Positions 1 to 11,725 of a stretch of DNA of 64,000 nucleotides are shown piece after piece; positions within the stretch are counted from its first letter, which is position 1; each line of letters begins with the position of its first letter. The position numbers and the translations under genes are program-made. The notes under the pieces were generated by a model. It did no database searches and was not told where the DNA came from. It saw only the letters and a program-made list of their open reading frames with translations. This DNA comes from Eunapius fragilis. Its lineage: Eukaryota; Porifera; Demospongiae; Spongillida; Spongillidae. The stretch lies in the NCBI GenBank assembly GCA_963681505.1, contig OY811971.1, positions 18,058,234 through 18,122,233 on the forward strand, given 5' to 3'.

Positions 1-1
1 A

Positions 2-3000
2 GTGAATATTAGCACAACCGGAGGTAGCTACCAACAGGTGTGTGGAAGGTTCCGTGGCTATCAGGTAGGAACCCCAGACGCTTTCAATAGGGATGCTAGT
101 GGTGATTCAAATGTCAGTATCGAAAGTTACTACGTCGATGGGATTAGCATCACGTACGGGTCGCCTGGAAACAGACATCACGTATACACATACGCTGTTG
201 GCTACGTGGAAAGGATGCTCGGTGGTATAAGCTGTCCATGTGCGGGGGGTACGGTCCCTCCTCAGTTCGTGGGGTCTGACTACTACTGCGAGTCAGGTTG
301 CCCGAACCTATACCCATCTAGTGGTACGATATTATTCCACTGTGACGTTCTCTGGGATGGTCAGCAATGTGGTGGTAATGAGATCACGTGTTGCAGTCCA
401 CCAAACCTCCCGTGGTTCTGCAAAGCGTTCCCTGCGCCCATCTCTGAAGACCTTGAAGTTAGGATATGCACGGACCAAACACTCTATGACGAAAACGTGG
501 CATTGGAGTTCTTCGAACTGTACATATTGAGTAAGTCTGTGAACTTGAGTGCCTGTTGATTTACATGAATATGTATATATGTAATCCATTTCGCAGGGCA
601 AATCTCTTCCGTGAATGTAACTACAGCATACGTTTTCAACACTAACAACACTCTGCGTCATCTTGAGATCACGTGGATTCCTATGGTAAGGGATAAGTCC
701 TATTTCCAAGGCCGCATACCATGAGATACCATTATCACCCTCTCTAGAAAAGCAATGTGACCATGTACACAGTGAAGGTTGTCGGTGATGGTACCACTGT
801 TATTGGCCAAGGCTGTACTACTTGTACCACTGTGCCATGTTACTATGTCCAACAAGTCACAACCATGGTTACCAATATCACCATCGTGGTGGCTTCCATA
901 AATGGAGATGGAGTTTCAGAAAATCAGAACAACATTAGCGTAACCATTCAAAGTGAGCTCTTAAGGAAATAATAGCCACAATGATGTTAAAAGTGTACAG
1001 CCATTTTCGCGATAATTTGCAGCGAATCCTATACCACTTCATTTCTCTATGTGCATTTGATTTCTGTCCCTTATGGTACATACATAGATCATCCCAGTCG
1101 CTAATTATATGTCCTGTTCTTTAATTTTTACTCTATCCGTTGCATGCGAAGATATAGTTGTGTAATTACCATTCATCAAAGTCTATTGGCAACTGCATGC
1201 ACACGGACAAATCTGACTAGACCACTAGTTGTGTGTGTGTGTGACTCATGCATGCAGCAAATGTGTGAACCCCTCCTTTCGGTGTGCAACATGCAAGTGT
1301 ATAAATATCAGTTGTTATTGCTATATTGAGATCGGGATCCACCCTTCCACTACAGTTATACGAAGGACGTGGCACTTCCCGCTCGATTCGCGCCAATCAT
1401 TAATGTACAGCTACAGGTGTATGTGCAACAGGTAGAGATTTAACGAACAGGTAAAATCAATAGCGACAGGACTCTTCTATGTATATACCGATTGAGAAGC
1501 AATTTGGACTCTCCAGCAGAGAAGAAATTAAAGTTTTGAATCCCTGGGTGCAATGCCTTTGTATGTACCGTATGAAGAGGACCTAAGACATATGCAAAAG
1601 AAGTATGGTGTAGTAGAATGTGCAGCAAATATTACGTCGGTAGCGGCATTTGTTTGGTGCGTATAGTTATATGGGACGGTGTCCAGCAGAATCACCCTTC
1701 TGGCTAGTTTTTCAAGTTTTCAAATTTTTTGATTTTCCTTGAACATCCATGAACTTCTGTCAAATGGTCCTTACGCATCCTAAATCGGACTATCCCTCAC
1801 AAAGTTATTAGGCGCTGAATTTATAATTAGCCATACATTTCAATGCGAGCGTTACTTTTCTTTTGCTTGTTTTGGAAATTTTGAAAAAGTACCAGAAGGG
1901 TGATTTTGCTGGACACCGTCCCATATAACGATTCAAACGGAGAGCATTTTTACAGCTTATTATTATACATAGCGATACGATATTTTCTAGTGAATTGTTC
2001 CAAATGATGGCTATTGTTATGCTTTAATAACCAATATATACTTGTGACGCATCTATTCTATAATATAATCAAACAAGTAAAGAAAAGTTATTGGAATATA
2101 GGAATTGGAGGCAAAGGTGGTGTAGAAAGGTTAGGAACGTGCAAGGTTTTTGAGGAAAGAAAAATGAGACAAAAATTCTATATGTCGCACTTTATTCGGT
2201 TGCGTTTACACGTGCTCAATACAAGATTTTGTGTCAATTTCATTAGTTTTCCTTACCAGTCAGTCATCTTTGCTTTTTTACACCACTATGGCCTTTCATT
2301 TCTGCAAACCACCACCTTTCTCGCAATGACAGTTAATATATATAATATTGTATTCTTAACTCTCATGCTTCGATTCGGTATATTTATAAATTTCATTATG
2401 TTTTCATACCTTAAAATAGTGGACAGAATAGTATCAATAAAGTAATTACTACGATCCTCATGCCCACAAAATGGTACTTCACAGTCAGACGGTCAGGAGG
2501 CCTAGGAAAGGTGATCAATGTGAAACCTTTCCTGTATGTTCCAATAATTCACTTATAATTTTGTATAGTACATTAAACGCACACGTTTATTATTTTTATA
2601 AAATAAGTGCAATCAATGTTGGGCTCGTATATGCCTTTTATAAACCTTTACATGCACATATTTAGCTTCATTGTTGGACTTCCCTTACATATTTACACAT
2701 GCACAGATCGCCTCAATGCTGTCGTTAGAAATGCATCTCTTGTGAAATATTCTAATTCCACTGCAACCATTGGCTGCTCATTCCTAAACAATCAGTCCTT
2801 CTACTGCATGGTGTGCTGCAGTACTGATCCCTCTGTCCCTCCTGACACAAGTGTACACAACATCTCCTCTACCAGAGGCACAGAGGTGACTGTGGACCTT
2901 GGTGGGCTCACCAGTGGTCTGATGTACTACTGCAAGACAGCGGCCACTAACACTGATAATTCTACTAACTGTTTTGACCCAGTGATTGGAGGTGTGAAGA

Positions 3001-3734
3001 TGTTCTTCATCTTAAAAATTAATTTTCCTCTGGTGACTGCAGATTCTGGTATGTATATTATTAAATCAAATCAGTGGAACAGTATTCATTCGAGGTTGGC
3101 TAGTCTGATTTTAAACAAATGATTACTAATTACATTTCGGAATGCGTTATCTTGATGATAAGTATTTAAATTATCAATTTTGACCACATTCATATGTACT
3201 TTTTTTAAAACAATGCACTGATAGCAAGCAGCAGTGAAGGTAGAAATGAGACTAAAATTTACGTTTAGCACTTGTAAGTAATGTAATTAAACAATTTTGT
3301 TGCTTTCTTTTCCCATAACTTTGTCCCTTCCTTCTTCTAAACGACTACCTACTTACATTATAATCCCATCCTGTGTATTTTTATTTTTTTCTGGTTAATT
3401 TACTCTTTTCTAGGTCTATGCCTAACTTCTCCATCCTTATTCAGCCACCTACCAAGTCTCCCTGGACATACCAACTGTCATTGGAATAGCTGCCTGTACT
3501 GCAATTGTTTCATCCTTCTTTGGAGTGATAGTGACCGTAATTATTGGACACCTTTCCAGAAAGACATCCAAACCTGCTGCTGTCCACACCTCAACATATG
3601 ATAAAAATGACTACACCCAAAAGTATGAGATGACTCACCAAACTCAAACATATGTGAATGTTGACACTGCGAGGTACATGTATGAGGTACCAACTACAAT
3701 TGAGCAAGAAAGTTATTATAGCAATGCTGATTAG
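2..3734 (+). CDS. Type I membrane protein with Cys-rich sponge-type domain, FN3-like region, TM and tyrosine-rich tail (5' partial)
   Basis: Exons that join in phase: <2-530, 597-685, 748-952, 2707-3048 and 3445-3734, each bounded by GT/AG. The first exon is open at the window edge, so the true start lies to the left. It encodes a Cys-rich domain of a type I recognise from sponge and cnidarian proteins of unknown function (marks: GYQVGTPDAF, YYVDGISIT, CPCAGG, a Cys-flanked LWDG, CCSPPNLPWFCK). The next two exons (VNVTTAY..., LEITWIP..., ending SVTIQ) look like one FN3 module. The 2707-3048 exon is another Cys-containing beta-type extracellular segment ending in VKMFF. The last exon has a hydrophobic helix (about 3470-3550), a basic stop-transfer HLSRKTSK, then a tail of about 60 residues with eight Tyr, including YVNV, YMYEVP and YSNA. 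AATAAA follows at 3738. Likely a cell-surface receptor; ligand unknown. Domain identity is from memory of the family; exon joins are seen directly. Confidence 0.72.
1666..1929. mobile_element. TIR MITE (GGGACGGTGTCCAGC ends)
   Basis: A 264-bp non-coding element whose ends are inverted repeats. The left arm reads GTTATATGGGACGGTGTCC and continues AGCAGAATCACCCTTCTGG; the right arm is its complement with one or two changes. The interior has no ORF. A 5'-truncated copy of the same sequence lies at 55085-55293 inside the second Ginger element, so the family is dispersed. The outermost TATA is palindromic, so the target duplication (perhaps TA) cannot be defined. Superfamily not assigned. Confidence 0.8.
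2072..2335. mobile_element. Foldback MITE, family A, degenerate copy
   Basis: The left arm (AACAAGTAAAGAAAAG, then AGGAATTGGAGGCAAAGG and TGGTGTAGAAAGG) recurs in inverse complement at 2278-2335 (TTTACACCACTATGGCC, then ACCACCTTTCTC). The same arm sequence appears at about 25217, 35330, 41672 and 42833, defining a family. This copy is diverged and non-coding. Confidence 0.65.
3049..3444. other. Intron of the membrane-protein gene
   Basis: Intron between donor GTATGT at 3049 and acceptor TTCAG at 3440-3444, supported by the phase-1 join on both sides. AT-rich and without recognised features, apart from a faint stretch (about 3235-3345) resembling an eroded family-A foldback MITE. Confidence 0.6.
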
Positions 3735-3737
3735 TGG

Positions 3738-3743
3738 AATAAA
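3738..3743 (+). terminator. Poly(A) signal AATAAA after the membrane-protein gene
   Basis: AATAAA lies four bases after the TAG stop at 3732-3734, on the same strand as the gene. A very short 3' UTR would fit the compact gene style of the window, but the assignment rests on the hexamer alone. Confidence 0.4.
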
Positions 3744-4559
3744 TATAAGTTGCTGTCAGAAGTCTGCATGTTAGATGGCTGTTAGAATACTGGTATGAGT
3801 AGAACTGATTTTTCTTATTTAATATACAGTGTATTGGAATTAAATATAAATTTCCTGAGATGGATGCAGTTCTGATAGATGAAAATAATGTTGACAGAGA
3901 AAATGAGTAATATCATCACCCAGCTCTGTCATTCATTCTTAGTCTAGCTCATCCACTTGTTGACCTTTAGCTACATGCAGATCAGCTTGACAGAAATGTT
4001 ATTGCTATGAGGCCAGGATTGCTAATGAAAAGGCTATCAGGCAGAAATACACTGAACATATAATCAAGAGAATGTTGTTGGTCCTTAACCTCACTTCAAA
4101 ATGTTTTACAGGTGATGTTGTAATGGTACATGATTCAAGTGCATTATCAGGGCTCAAAGCACATGATAAAGTTGAAACATTTGTAGCAACCATGAAAGCA
4201 CAATCCAGGCCACCTTTTCATGGCAGCGTTGATGCCTCAGTTTTTGATCACTTACCATCACTCATGTAGCTGCATGGTTGATAGTAACACCATCAGCCAG
4301 TCTGGGTTATCACCTTACCCTCCCCCCCCTCCCCCACAATCCGCTGGGCTTATGCTTAATACAATACGGTTTAAGTTGTTCCATGCTGGAGATTTCAAGT
4401 GAAGTTATTGAATTAATAGCCTTTTATTCCTATATGCCATACACGTCTTGTAGAGATAGTTTTATCACTTTTAAAATAATTTTTATGGTAGTAGCAGCAG
4501 AGACCAGCAGCCTGATCCATCATCAGGTGTAGGCCTGTCTGTTTCCTCAGAGAACAAGA
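3744..4559. other. Spacer without recognised gene
   Basis: No ORF with a recognisable domain. A short stretch around 4110-4140 reads TGDVVMVHDS on the + strand, faintly like the tail of a retroelement polyprotein, but nothing around it supports this. A C-rich run lies at 4321-4335. Confidence 0.4.
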
Positions 4560-5470
4560 CTGGCCTACAATGGCTGAGGGCATGTTTTAATGATTCTCCA
4601 AACAGAATGGTATACTGATAATGGTGATCTTGATTATGAGATATGGATATGTTAGGTTATTGCATGCAGCACCCAGTTGTCACATTCTAGATTTGGATAG
4701 ACTATCAATTGAAGTATTACATATCAACTGCAGCAAATTTGGCAAAATCATTATGGTCACACAGCATCAATCTACATGAAATGAATTTTCATAATATAAT
4801 TTCCAAGCTATTTTCTATAAACACAATGGCGAATTGTAGTAGCAACAGTTAAAATGTATCTTATCAATACCGAAATGAAGTTTGCTATTAACCACTGAAA
4901 TTATAAAAATGTACTACCCAACTAACGTACTGCTGCAATATTGATAACATTGGGAAACTTTGCAGTACTGGTGGTCTTCTCCAACTCTTCAACACGATCA
5001 GCAGGAGCATTCTCCAGGTCCTTCAATCACATGCCTTGGTCCTTTTCCATTCCAATAACATCTTCTCTCTCTTATCTCCTTTGCTACCACCTTCTCTATC
5101 AATGTTCATGGTATTCTGATCACTGAGAAGTCTTCGGCCAACATGCCTCCAGTCAAAGTCATATCCAGTTATTTTGTAGATGTCTTCATCTCTGCACTCC
5201 ATGTTTGAATCAACAATTTCCTGCTCTTCAGCAACTGGAATCCGACACACAAGGGGCAGGAGGAACCATTTGGTGAGATCTTCAACCAACGTTGGATGCA
5301 GCCACGACGAAAGCAATGGCGAAATTTCAACAACATGGATGCAGGAGACTCAGACAGTGTGCTGTGGCAGATGTAGCAATGAGATGATGTCAGTTGCCAC
5401 AGAAGTAGCGGTATCAGTTGGCATTTTTATGGTGGCTGACAGAGGTCTGACTTCAATGTTCAGATGCTTG
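4560..5470 (-). pseudogene. Decayed copy of the Ubl-RING gene 3' half and its downstream flank
   Basis: Read on the minus strand, 5200-5470 aligns with the C-terminal (RING) part of the intact gene at 26893-28074. Shared marks include AGGGGCAGGAGG, ACCATTTGGTG, TTCAACCAAC, ATGCAGCCACGA and GCCACAGAAGTAGCGGTATC. The similarity continues through the downstream flank (about 4560-4800 matching 26540-26780). Several zinc ligands and the reading frame are lost. The copy therefore arose by DNA duplication including non-transcribed flank, not by retroposition. Confidence 0.75.
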
Positions 5471-5479
5471 ACCTACGCA

Positions 5480-5610
5480 TAAGGATGACCACACCTACGC
5501 ATAAGGATAATCATACCTACGCATATAAGGTGACCACACCTATGCATAAGGTGACCATACCAACGATTAAGGTGACCACACCTATATCACCACACCAACT
5601 CATAACGCTG
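5480..5610. repeat. Short minisatellite, about 22-bp unit (GACCACACCTACGCATAAGG)
   Basis: About five imperfect tandem units of roughly 20-23 bp with the core ACCACACCTACGCATAAGG. It directly adjoins the RING-gene relic. A related motif (GATGACCACACATACACATA) recurs at 12247-12270, just before another minisatellite. Confidence 0.75.
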
Positions 5611-5969
5611 ACATCACTATGAATAAGGATGACAGCACCTACGCACATTGGCGCTGTACCAATCTCTCCATCAGAGCATATTGGCGCAGGACTCACATAT
5701 TGGTCGTGTGTTTGGGTCAGGAGTGATGTCAATGGCCTTCTTTCGACATAACATAATACAGCAGTGAATCCAATTTGTGGACTACCTAGTGCTAACTTAG
5801 TTTTGTAAGTCTTGAAGTTGAAGGCAAAATTGGGGGGAAAAACTGATTCAATTAAGGCCATTATGTATCTTGTTGCAAGAAGTTACAAATCTGATGCATA
5901 ACTTAATATCGATTTAGCGTTTGTTATACCCCTCACATGCTACTTGAGAACCATTAGTCTTTTACCTAA

Positions 5970-6073
5970 TCTCGTACCCAGACCCACATTCACAGCTTCG
6001 GATGGATTACATCATCGCTACACGAGGGTGATGTAATCCATCCGCAGATGTGAGCGTGGATCTGGGTACGAGA
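5970..6073. repeat. 104-bp imperfect hairpin (foldback MITE)
   Basis: Arms of about 47 bp begin TCTCGTACCCAGACC and end GGTCTGGGTACGAGA-like, with TGGATTACATCA inside each arm and about six mismatches. The loop is about 10 bp. Non-coding. It resembles in type the hairpins at 20837 and 60938 but shares little sequence with them. Confidence 0.8.
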
Positions 6074-6089
6074 CTATCTTGTACCATGA

Positions 6090-7039
6090 CGTGATAGTCC
6101 CTCTGTGCATGAGGCAAAACAACTGCAAGTGAGTTTTGAACATGAACTATGACTACTGGGTGTGACTCTTATTGTGGCCCTATTGGTAGTCAGTTGTCCG
6201 TACTAAGATAAATTGATAAAACTTGCTCATAATGATGTAGGAAAAAAAGTGTATCCGGCAACGCTTCCAGATCACTTAGAATGCATACAACTTAGGGTCC
6301 AGTAAAGATACAAGGCAGGAAACAACGCCAAGCATCTTGGCAATGATTGAACTCTCTAACAATATACATCACTCAGCAATTGACGCTTTTCCAATAAATT
6401 TTGACAAATTTGGTTCGACAAAAAAGGTATCGATTTTAACGGATCTGGTGTTAAACCACGTGCACAATGCATTTCAATAGTTAATTACAAAATTATTAGG
6501 GGAAGGGGTGGTTTTAGTAATACATGCATGGATTCTGAAGGTCATGGGAAGGCAGGAGCAGTCCTTAATATCATAATCGGCTGCTTCTTATGTGTTTGAC
6601 AGTAAAAACTTACAAGGAGGCAGTCCATCCCAGGGCAGGGTATCTGATTAATAATCCACATCATACAGTGTTTAGAATGGATAACAGCAGTACATTATGT
6701 AACACATCTTAGTACTCAAAAAAGGAGACTGGCCTTTGTATAGGTGAACACCATATATGGACTCTACTTAGGTGTGCACAAGTTCTCCAACTCAAGACGA
6801 ACATGCAGACTCCAGTTGAAGATGCAATGTTATCTGATGCAGAAGGATACAATCCTGAATATTAACTATGAACTCGCTCATTTCATCATGCTAGCTGCCC
6901 AGTTATATACACCTGCTCATTTAACCATTATCATCTATATGTTCAGAAATTTACATCCTCCCATGTGTTCTTATTTTTATTATTCCCTCCATATGAAGGG
7001 CTTGCTGACTAAAGTATAGATCAAATCATATTTCAAGTT
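6090..7039. other. Spacer, nothing recognised
   Basis: No coding region, RNA gene or clear repeat was seen. The sequence is AT-rich; the few open frames lack any recognisable motif and have no supporting splice structure. Confidence 0.5.
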
Positions 7040-7044
7040 GCAAT

Positions 7045-7215
7045 TGTCGGAGGCATGGCTGTCCCCCTGGAAAAAGTGTCCCCCCGGACATTGGTGCCTA
7101 GGCACGACTGTCCCCCCGGACATTGGTGCCTAGGAATAAATGTCCCCCTCTAGTAATTATTGTCCCCCCATGCCGGATATTTTTTCCTAGGCACAGCTGT
7201 CCCCCCCCCCCCCCC
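7045..7215. repeat. Left subterminal palindrome array of Ginger
   Basis: After the TIR come repeated units GTCCCCCCGGACATTGG, TGCCTAGGCA and similar: alternating CCTAGG palindromes and TGTCC-GGACA pairs, ending in a C-run at 7200-7215. The same unit types fill the right end. Likely the integrase binding region (inference). Confidence 0.8.
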
Positions 7216-7349
7216 CTACTTTTTGACGTTTGCAATAAAAGTTCAACGAAACACTTAGCCTTCGAATCCTCGTAACTGCGCATGCGTGTATCAACTGATG
7301 TGCACACGTGGAGAGAGTTTCTTTTTAGAGTAGACGAGTGCTGCCGGTC

Positions 7350-7755
7350 ATGGACTACGAAAACGTTTTTAACTTCTTGTTGAAAGGAAGGTATCCAGTA
7401 GGATTTTCGAAAGATCAGAAACGTTCTTTCAGACGCAAAGCGTGTGGAAATTACACGATTGAGAGCGGCGCTCTTTATTATGCTAAACGTTGTTTAAAGG
7501 ATATGAGTGGCGATCGGCAGTGGAAGCGTGTGATCAAATCTAAAGAAGAGCAGGAAAGAATAATGATAGCTTGCCACGCTTCACCAGAAGGTAAATCGTC
7601 AGGTCAGGATTTCAAAGTGGGGGTTTCCAACTTAGAACGTCAATCGAAAGGAAGGGATCCACTATGCTGTAGGCCAAATACGAGCGGGGAAGGGGAAAGT
7701 ATACCAAATACCAGCGGGGAAGGAAATGATAGACCAAATACGAACGGGGAAGAAA

Positions 7756-7787
<32 letters not shown>

Positions 7788-10068
7788 CTTGACCCCGATA
7801 TACAATGTCCGAATTTTGATTATTTAACACATATACCAGCTATTAACGGCGGTTAAGTAATTGCGCTCAATGTGGGGAGGGGGAAGGGTTCTGGCAACAT
7901 GGAAACCTCTATGGATACGCTCCTGATCGTTGTAATACATATTTATCTTTTATTAGTTTCACTTTGTTTTCTCCAAAACTGAAGGGGGAGCGCATCTTGG
8001 ACGAGACAAAACTGAAGAAAAGATCGTTGCAAGATTTTATTGGAAGGATATGGTTAATAAGATTCGTGACTTTGTGAAAACTTGTGATGTATGCCAGAGA
8101 AACAATGATGTTAAGTTCATCAAAGCTGACACAGTCCTCCATCCAATCCCTGTCAAATCAAAAGTTTGGTATCAGGTACATAACTGCATTGATTTCTTAA
8201 TAACGGTATATGGATTGATGTATTTCCATAGGTTGGTATCGATCTAATTGGGCCTCTCCCAGTAACCACTCAGGGAAATAAGTATGTTGCTACTTTGATG
8301 GACTATTTCTCTAAATGGCCAGAAGCAGAGGCAATAAAGGATAAGAGTGCTAACAGTGTTGCTATTTTCTTGTACAAGACCATTTGCAGGTATAATATAC
8401 ATTGCATGTGTACTTTCTATGATAAGACATTAAAAATATTTACTGTGCACTTCATTCTAACAGGTCTTATTTAATAATCATATTGTGATGCATGGATATT
8501 TCTTGCATATCTTGCATATAGATTTGGGGCACCAAAGGTCATAATCAGTGATCAAGGGAGAGAATTTGTGAACTCCGTGTGCAAGAAGCTCTTCAAACTT
8601 ACCAAAGTTAATCACAAAATCTCATCTGCTTACCATCCCCAAACTAATGGTTTAATAGAAAGGTACAACCAAACACTGCAACGATCTTTGGTGAAACTTG
8701 TCAATAAAGAACAGGACAATTGGGACATATATTTGGAAGGAGTACTTTTTGCATACCGGACATCGATACATAAATCAACTGGTGTTTCACCATTTGAAAT
8801 AATGTTTGGCCGGTAAGGAAAACATATTCACGAATTAATAATTTTACTTTATGCCTAATTTTTTTTAGGAGAGCATTACTACCCATAGAAACAGAATACC
8901 AGTGTTCCAGCAGTTCTCTCATTGAAGACAGTGGTAGTGATGATTTGGATACTGCAATGAAAAAAATGACAGATGTGAAAAAGAGAATGCACCAATTGGC
9001 CCATGAAAATATTTTATCTGCACAAGAGCGTTACAAGAGAGATTATGATAAAAAGCATTGGAAAGGCAAAGTAAGATGTTATATGTATAAACAGAATTTA
9101 TAATTATACACATTTATCGACAGGCTCTTGATGTTGGGTCCATGGTGTTGCTTAGGAATTCTCAGCGTGATGGAAGGAAAGGTGGGAAATTGCAACAGCA
9201 TTGGCTTGGACCATACAGAGTTCAAGAGTCAGTTGGCAAAGGCGTGTACAAGCTACTGAATCCTTCAACTGGAAAAGCACTCAAGAAAGTAGTGAATGTG
9301 TGCCGACTGAAACCATATTATTCCACTAAAGGTCCAGTTTTTCATCTCTCAGATTCATCCGTGTTCCAGACTTGTAGCAGCAGTGATGAAACATGCAGTC
9401 CAATAGCTGTGGGATGTTACCGCAAAAAAAGGATAGCAATTTCCTCTTCTGATGATGGTTGCATCCAATCCAGTCATGACAGTCAAGTAAAGTTGGAATC
9501 AGATAGAATGGTTGGCCATGGTGCTTGTGTAGTGAGTACTGATGCTGGTGGGATTGATGACACTATCTGTCAGATTTCTTCGGTTCCTGTTTGCCAAAGT
9601 GTAGGTGACATTGTAGTTTCCCAGCAATACTCAGCTCCAATGAGTGGAGTGACAAAACATTTAGGCCAAGGTAGCATCAGTGATGAAGTGAACAAATGTC
9701 ACTCCACTTTGTGTACTGGTGACATAGGCTTTGTTGACAATGAACTTCAGTTAAGCAGGCTCCAACAGACCATTTCATTTTCTGAAACGATGTGTGACAT
9801 TAATGGTGGCTTTGTAACAAGTACACCCAAAAAGCAATGTGGTTTTTTTGTTCTACCTGCTGACATCAGCATTTCACCAGTTTGTGAAACAGAATTCAAA
9901 ACTACATGTGTGACACCTTCAGCTACTGCAGATACTCAGAAGTACACTAGGAGGAGAGAAAAAAAGCATCATACATTTGCTAAAATAAGGGATTTACGCA
10001 AAAGAGAAGGTCTCCGAAGTAGAATGAAAGGCATAAAGTCAACTGGTATAATAACTGTACTTTTATAA
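7350..10068 (+). CDS. Ginger integrase (DDE, H2C2 zinc finger, GPY/F), intact
   Basis: Six exons join without frame breaks into 675 codons plus stop: 7350-7590, 7985-8175, 8232-8389, 8522-8812, 8869-9070 and 9124-10068. The start ATG at 7350 lies in the context CGGTCATGG. Features in order: N-terminal helical region; H2C2 zinc-binding motif (AHLGRDKT ... CDVCQR); DDE core with Asp in VGIDLIGP, Asp in ISDQGREF and Glu in NGLIERYNQ; GPY/F module (LGPYRVQ...GVYKLL). A tail of about 240 residues follows, Ser/Cys-rich at first and strongly basic at the end (RRREKKHH...). It would cut and join element ends during cut-and-paste transposition in the nucleus. The first intron (7591-7984) holds a short GCGGGGAAGG-type repeat and a 28-bp G-run. 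The paralogue at 52603 shares the first intron position but lacks the second and third introns. Confidence 0.92.
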
Positions 10069-10375
10069 TGCCACATGCTTATCTTTAAAGACTGCTAATG
10101 GGAAAGTCTTAGCTCTTGTATGAAAAGGGTGGACAAATGTATAACATTGTCAAGGTGTGAACAGCTGTATGGTCTAACTATTATAGCTCTGTTGGGCTAC
10201 CATTACTAAATGTATAAATTTAGGTGTGTAAGTCAAGAATTATATTGCTTTTAGTAACATAAGAAGCACTGAATTAGTATTATATATACAAAGTTGTAGG
10301 AAATGGTAAAACTGATAAATTAGAACAATCAAACTGCTAATAATGTGAAAATACTGGCACTGGTAGCTTATTAAT

Positions 10376-11355
10376 ATGTCTGAAGAGCATGTTGTTGACA
10401 TTATTAGGTTTAAGGGCTACAATGCTGTATTTGACCCACTTAATTTACAGTGTGAATTTCCCTGCAACTGCTTAAAAATCTTCAACCATTCAGTTCTGTT
10501 AATTTCATACAACTTAATTGAATTTTTCATAACCTTTTCTATACCCTTTTCTACCACAGTTAAAGATTATACTCTGGAAATCAAAGATGACAAAAGTGCA
10601 AACTCTACACAGTTCTGGATTCCATCTCTAAGTTTGTACATGGATGACTATTATGCCCTGACAGAAGGTAGGTGGTTATCAGACAGTATAATACATGCAG
10701 GCCAAATGATGTTAAAGGAAGCATTTCCAATGATTGGTGGTTTTCAAGCTACAATCCTTGGTGAAGTGTTAGCTTTTGAACCTGAGACAACAGAATTTGT
10801 ACAAATTTTAAATGTGGCATCAAGTCACTGGATAACGGTCTCAACAATTGGTTGTTGTTTTGGAGAGATCAATATTTTTGACAGTACGTTGCACAAAGAC
10901 TTGCCAGATAGAACAAAGGAGAAAATAGCATCTCTTCTTTATTCTCCATTGAAGAAAATATAAGCCTTAAATTCCATCCAGTGCAGAGACAGAGAGGTTC
11001 AAATGATTGTGGTCTTTTTGCCTTGGCTTTTGCCACTTCCCTTTGCAATGGAACCTGTCCCACAGAGATGATGTACACACAGAAGTCCATGAGAACCCAC
11101 CTGTTGGATTGTCTAGTTAATCGCAAAATGTCTACATTTCCTGGAAGGGCAAGAGCGCCCAGGATGAATGAATTATCTGTTGTGCATGTTTACCTGGTAT
11201 GCAAGTGCCGACTGCCTGAAGAGGGGAAGATGGCACAATGTGATCTTTGCAATGAACGATTTCACCAAACGTGTGAGAGCATCCCAGATGGAGTTTGGAT
11301 GGATAAGGATAAATGGCTCTGCACTGCATGCAGCAAATACCTGTCTGACACATGA
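10376..11355 (+). CDS. Ulp1-like cysteine protease plus PHD finger of Ginger (one frameshift)
   Basis: The first part (start 10376; a possible intron up to the acceptor at 10559) carries a C48-type protease core: GGFQATILGEVL, then ASSHWITVS (catalytic His) and NIFDS (Asp). The second part, read in another frame from about 10940, gives FHPVQRQRGSNDCGLFA (oxyanion Gln, catalytic Cys) and then a Cys4-His-Cys3 PHD finger (CKCRLPEEG, CDLCNERFHQTC, WLCTAC) ending at 11355. One base is out of step near 10920-10950. The gap is too small for a real intron, so this is a single indel or a base error. Ulp1-type and PHD-containing genes are known companions of Ginger integrases; their role in transposition is not settled. 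A truncated relic of the same protein lies at 54900-55080. Confidence 0.85.
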
Positions 11356-11725
11356 AGTTTTTTGTGATATCATGTTACCAATCATTATTCCTGAACACAC
11401 GGATAAGCTAAATCATATACTTGCACATGAATCTTAATTAATTCATACATCTTTGCATTTTAAATTTACACAAGGATATGCCTTGCATTGAAATGAGAGC
11501 CTTATAGAAACTAATTAGCCTGCTCTGCACATTATGTAACTACCCAAATATAGTTTTGCACACTTGTAACAATCAGATTTTACAGATGAAATGCAAGGAC
11601 GAGCGGGCACGCACATACATGTACATATAGCATGATGTTTGCAAATACATGCACATCAAGCGTGTAACGATTTCATTGTATTAAATGTATATGTCAGGCC
11701 GGTATTTATAAAGGGTAGGACATTC

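Larger units (their letters stand above)
953..2706. other. Large intron of the membrane-protein gene carrying two MITEs
   Basis: No coding signal was recognised between the exon ending at 952 (donor GTGAGC) and the exon starting at 2707 (acceptor CACAG). The intron is much longer than its neighbours because it holds a TIR MITE (1666-1929) and a foldback element (about 2072-2335). The remainder is AT-rich, with a short GT-repeat at 1231-1241. Confidence 0.6.

Noticed and set aside
4072..4269. Frame with TGDVVMVHDS resembling the end of a BEL/Pao-type polyprotein
   Set aside because: The match is only about ten residues, with no integrase or reverse transcriptase nearby and no LTRs.
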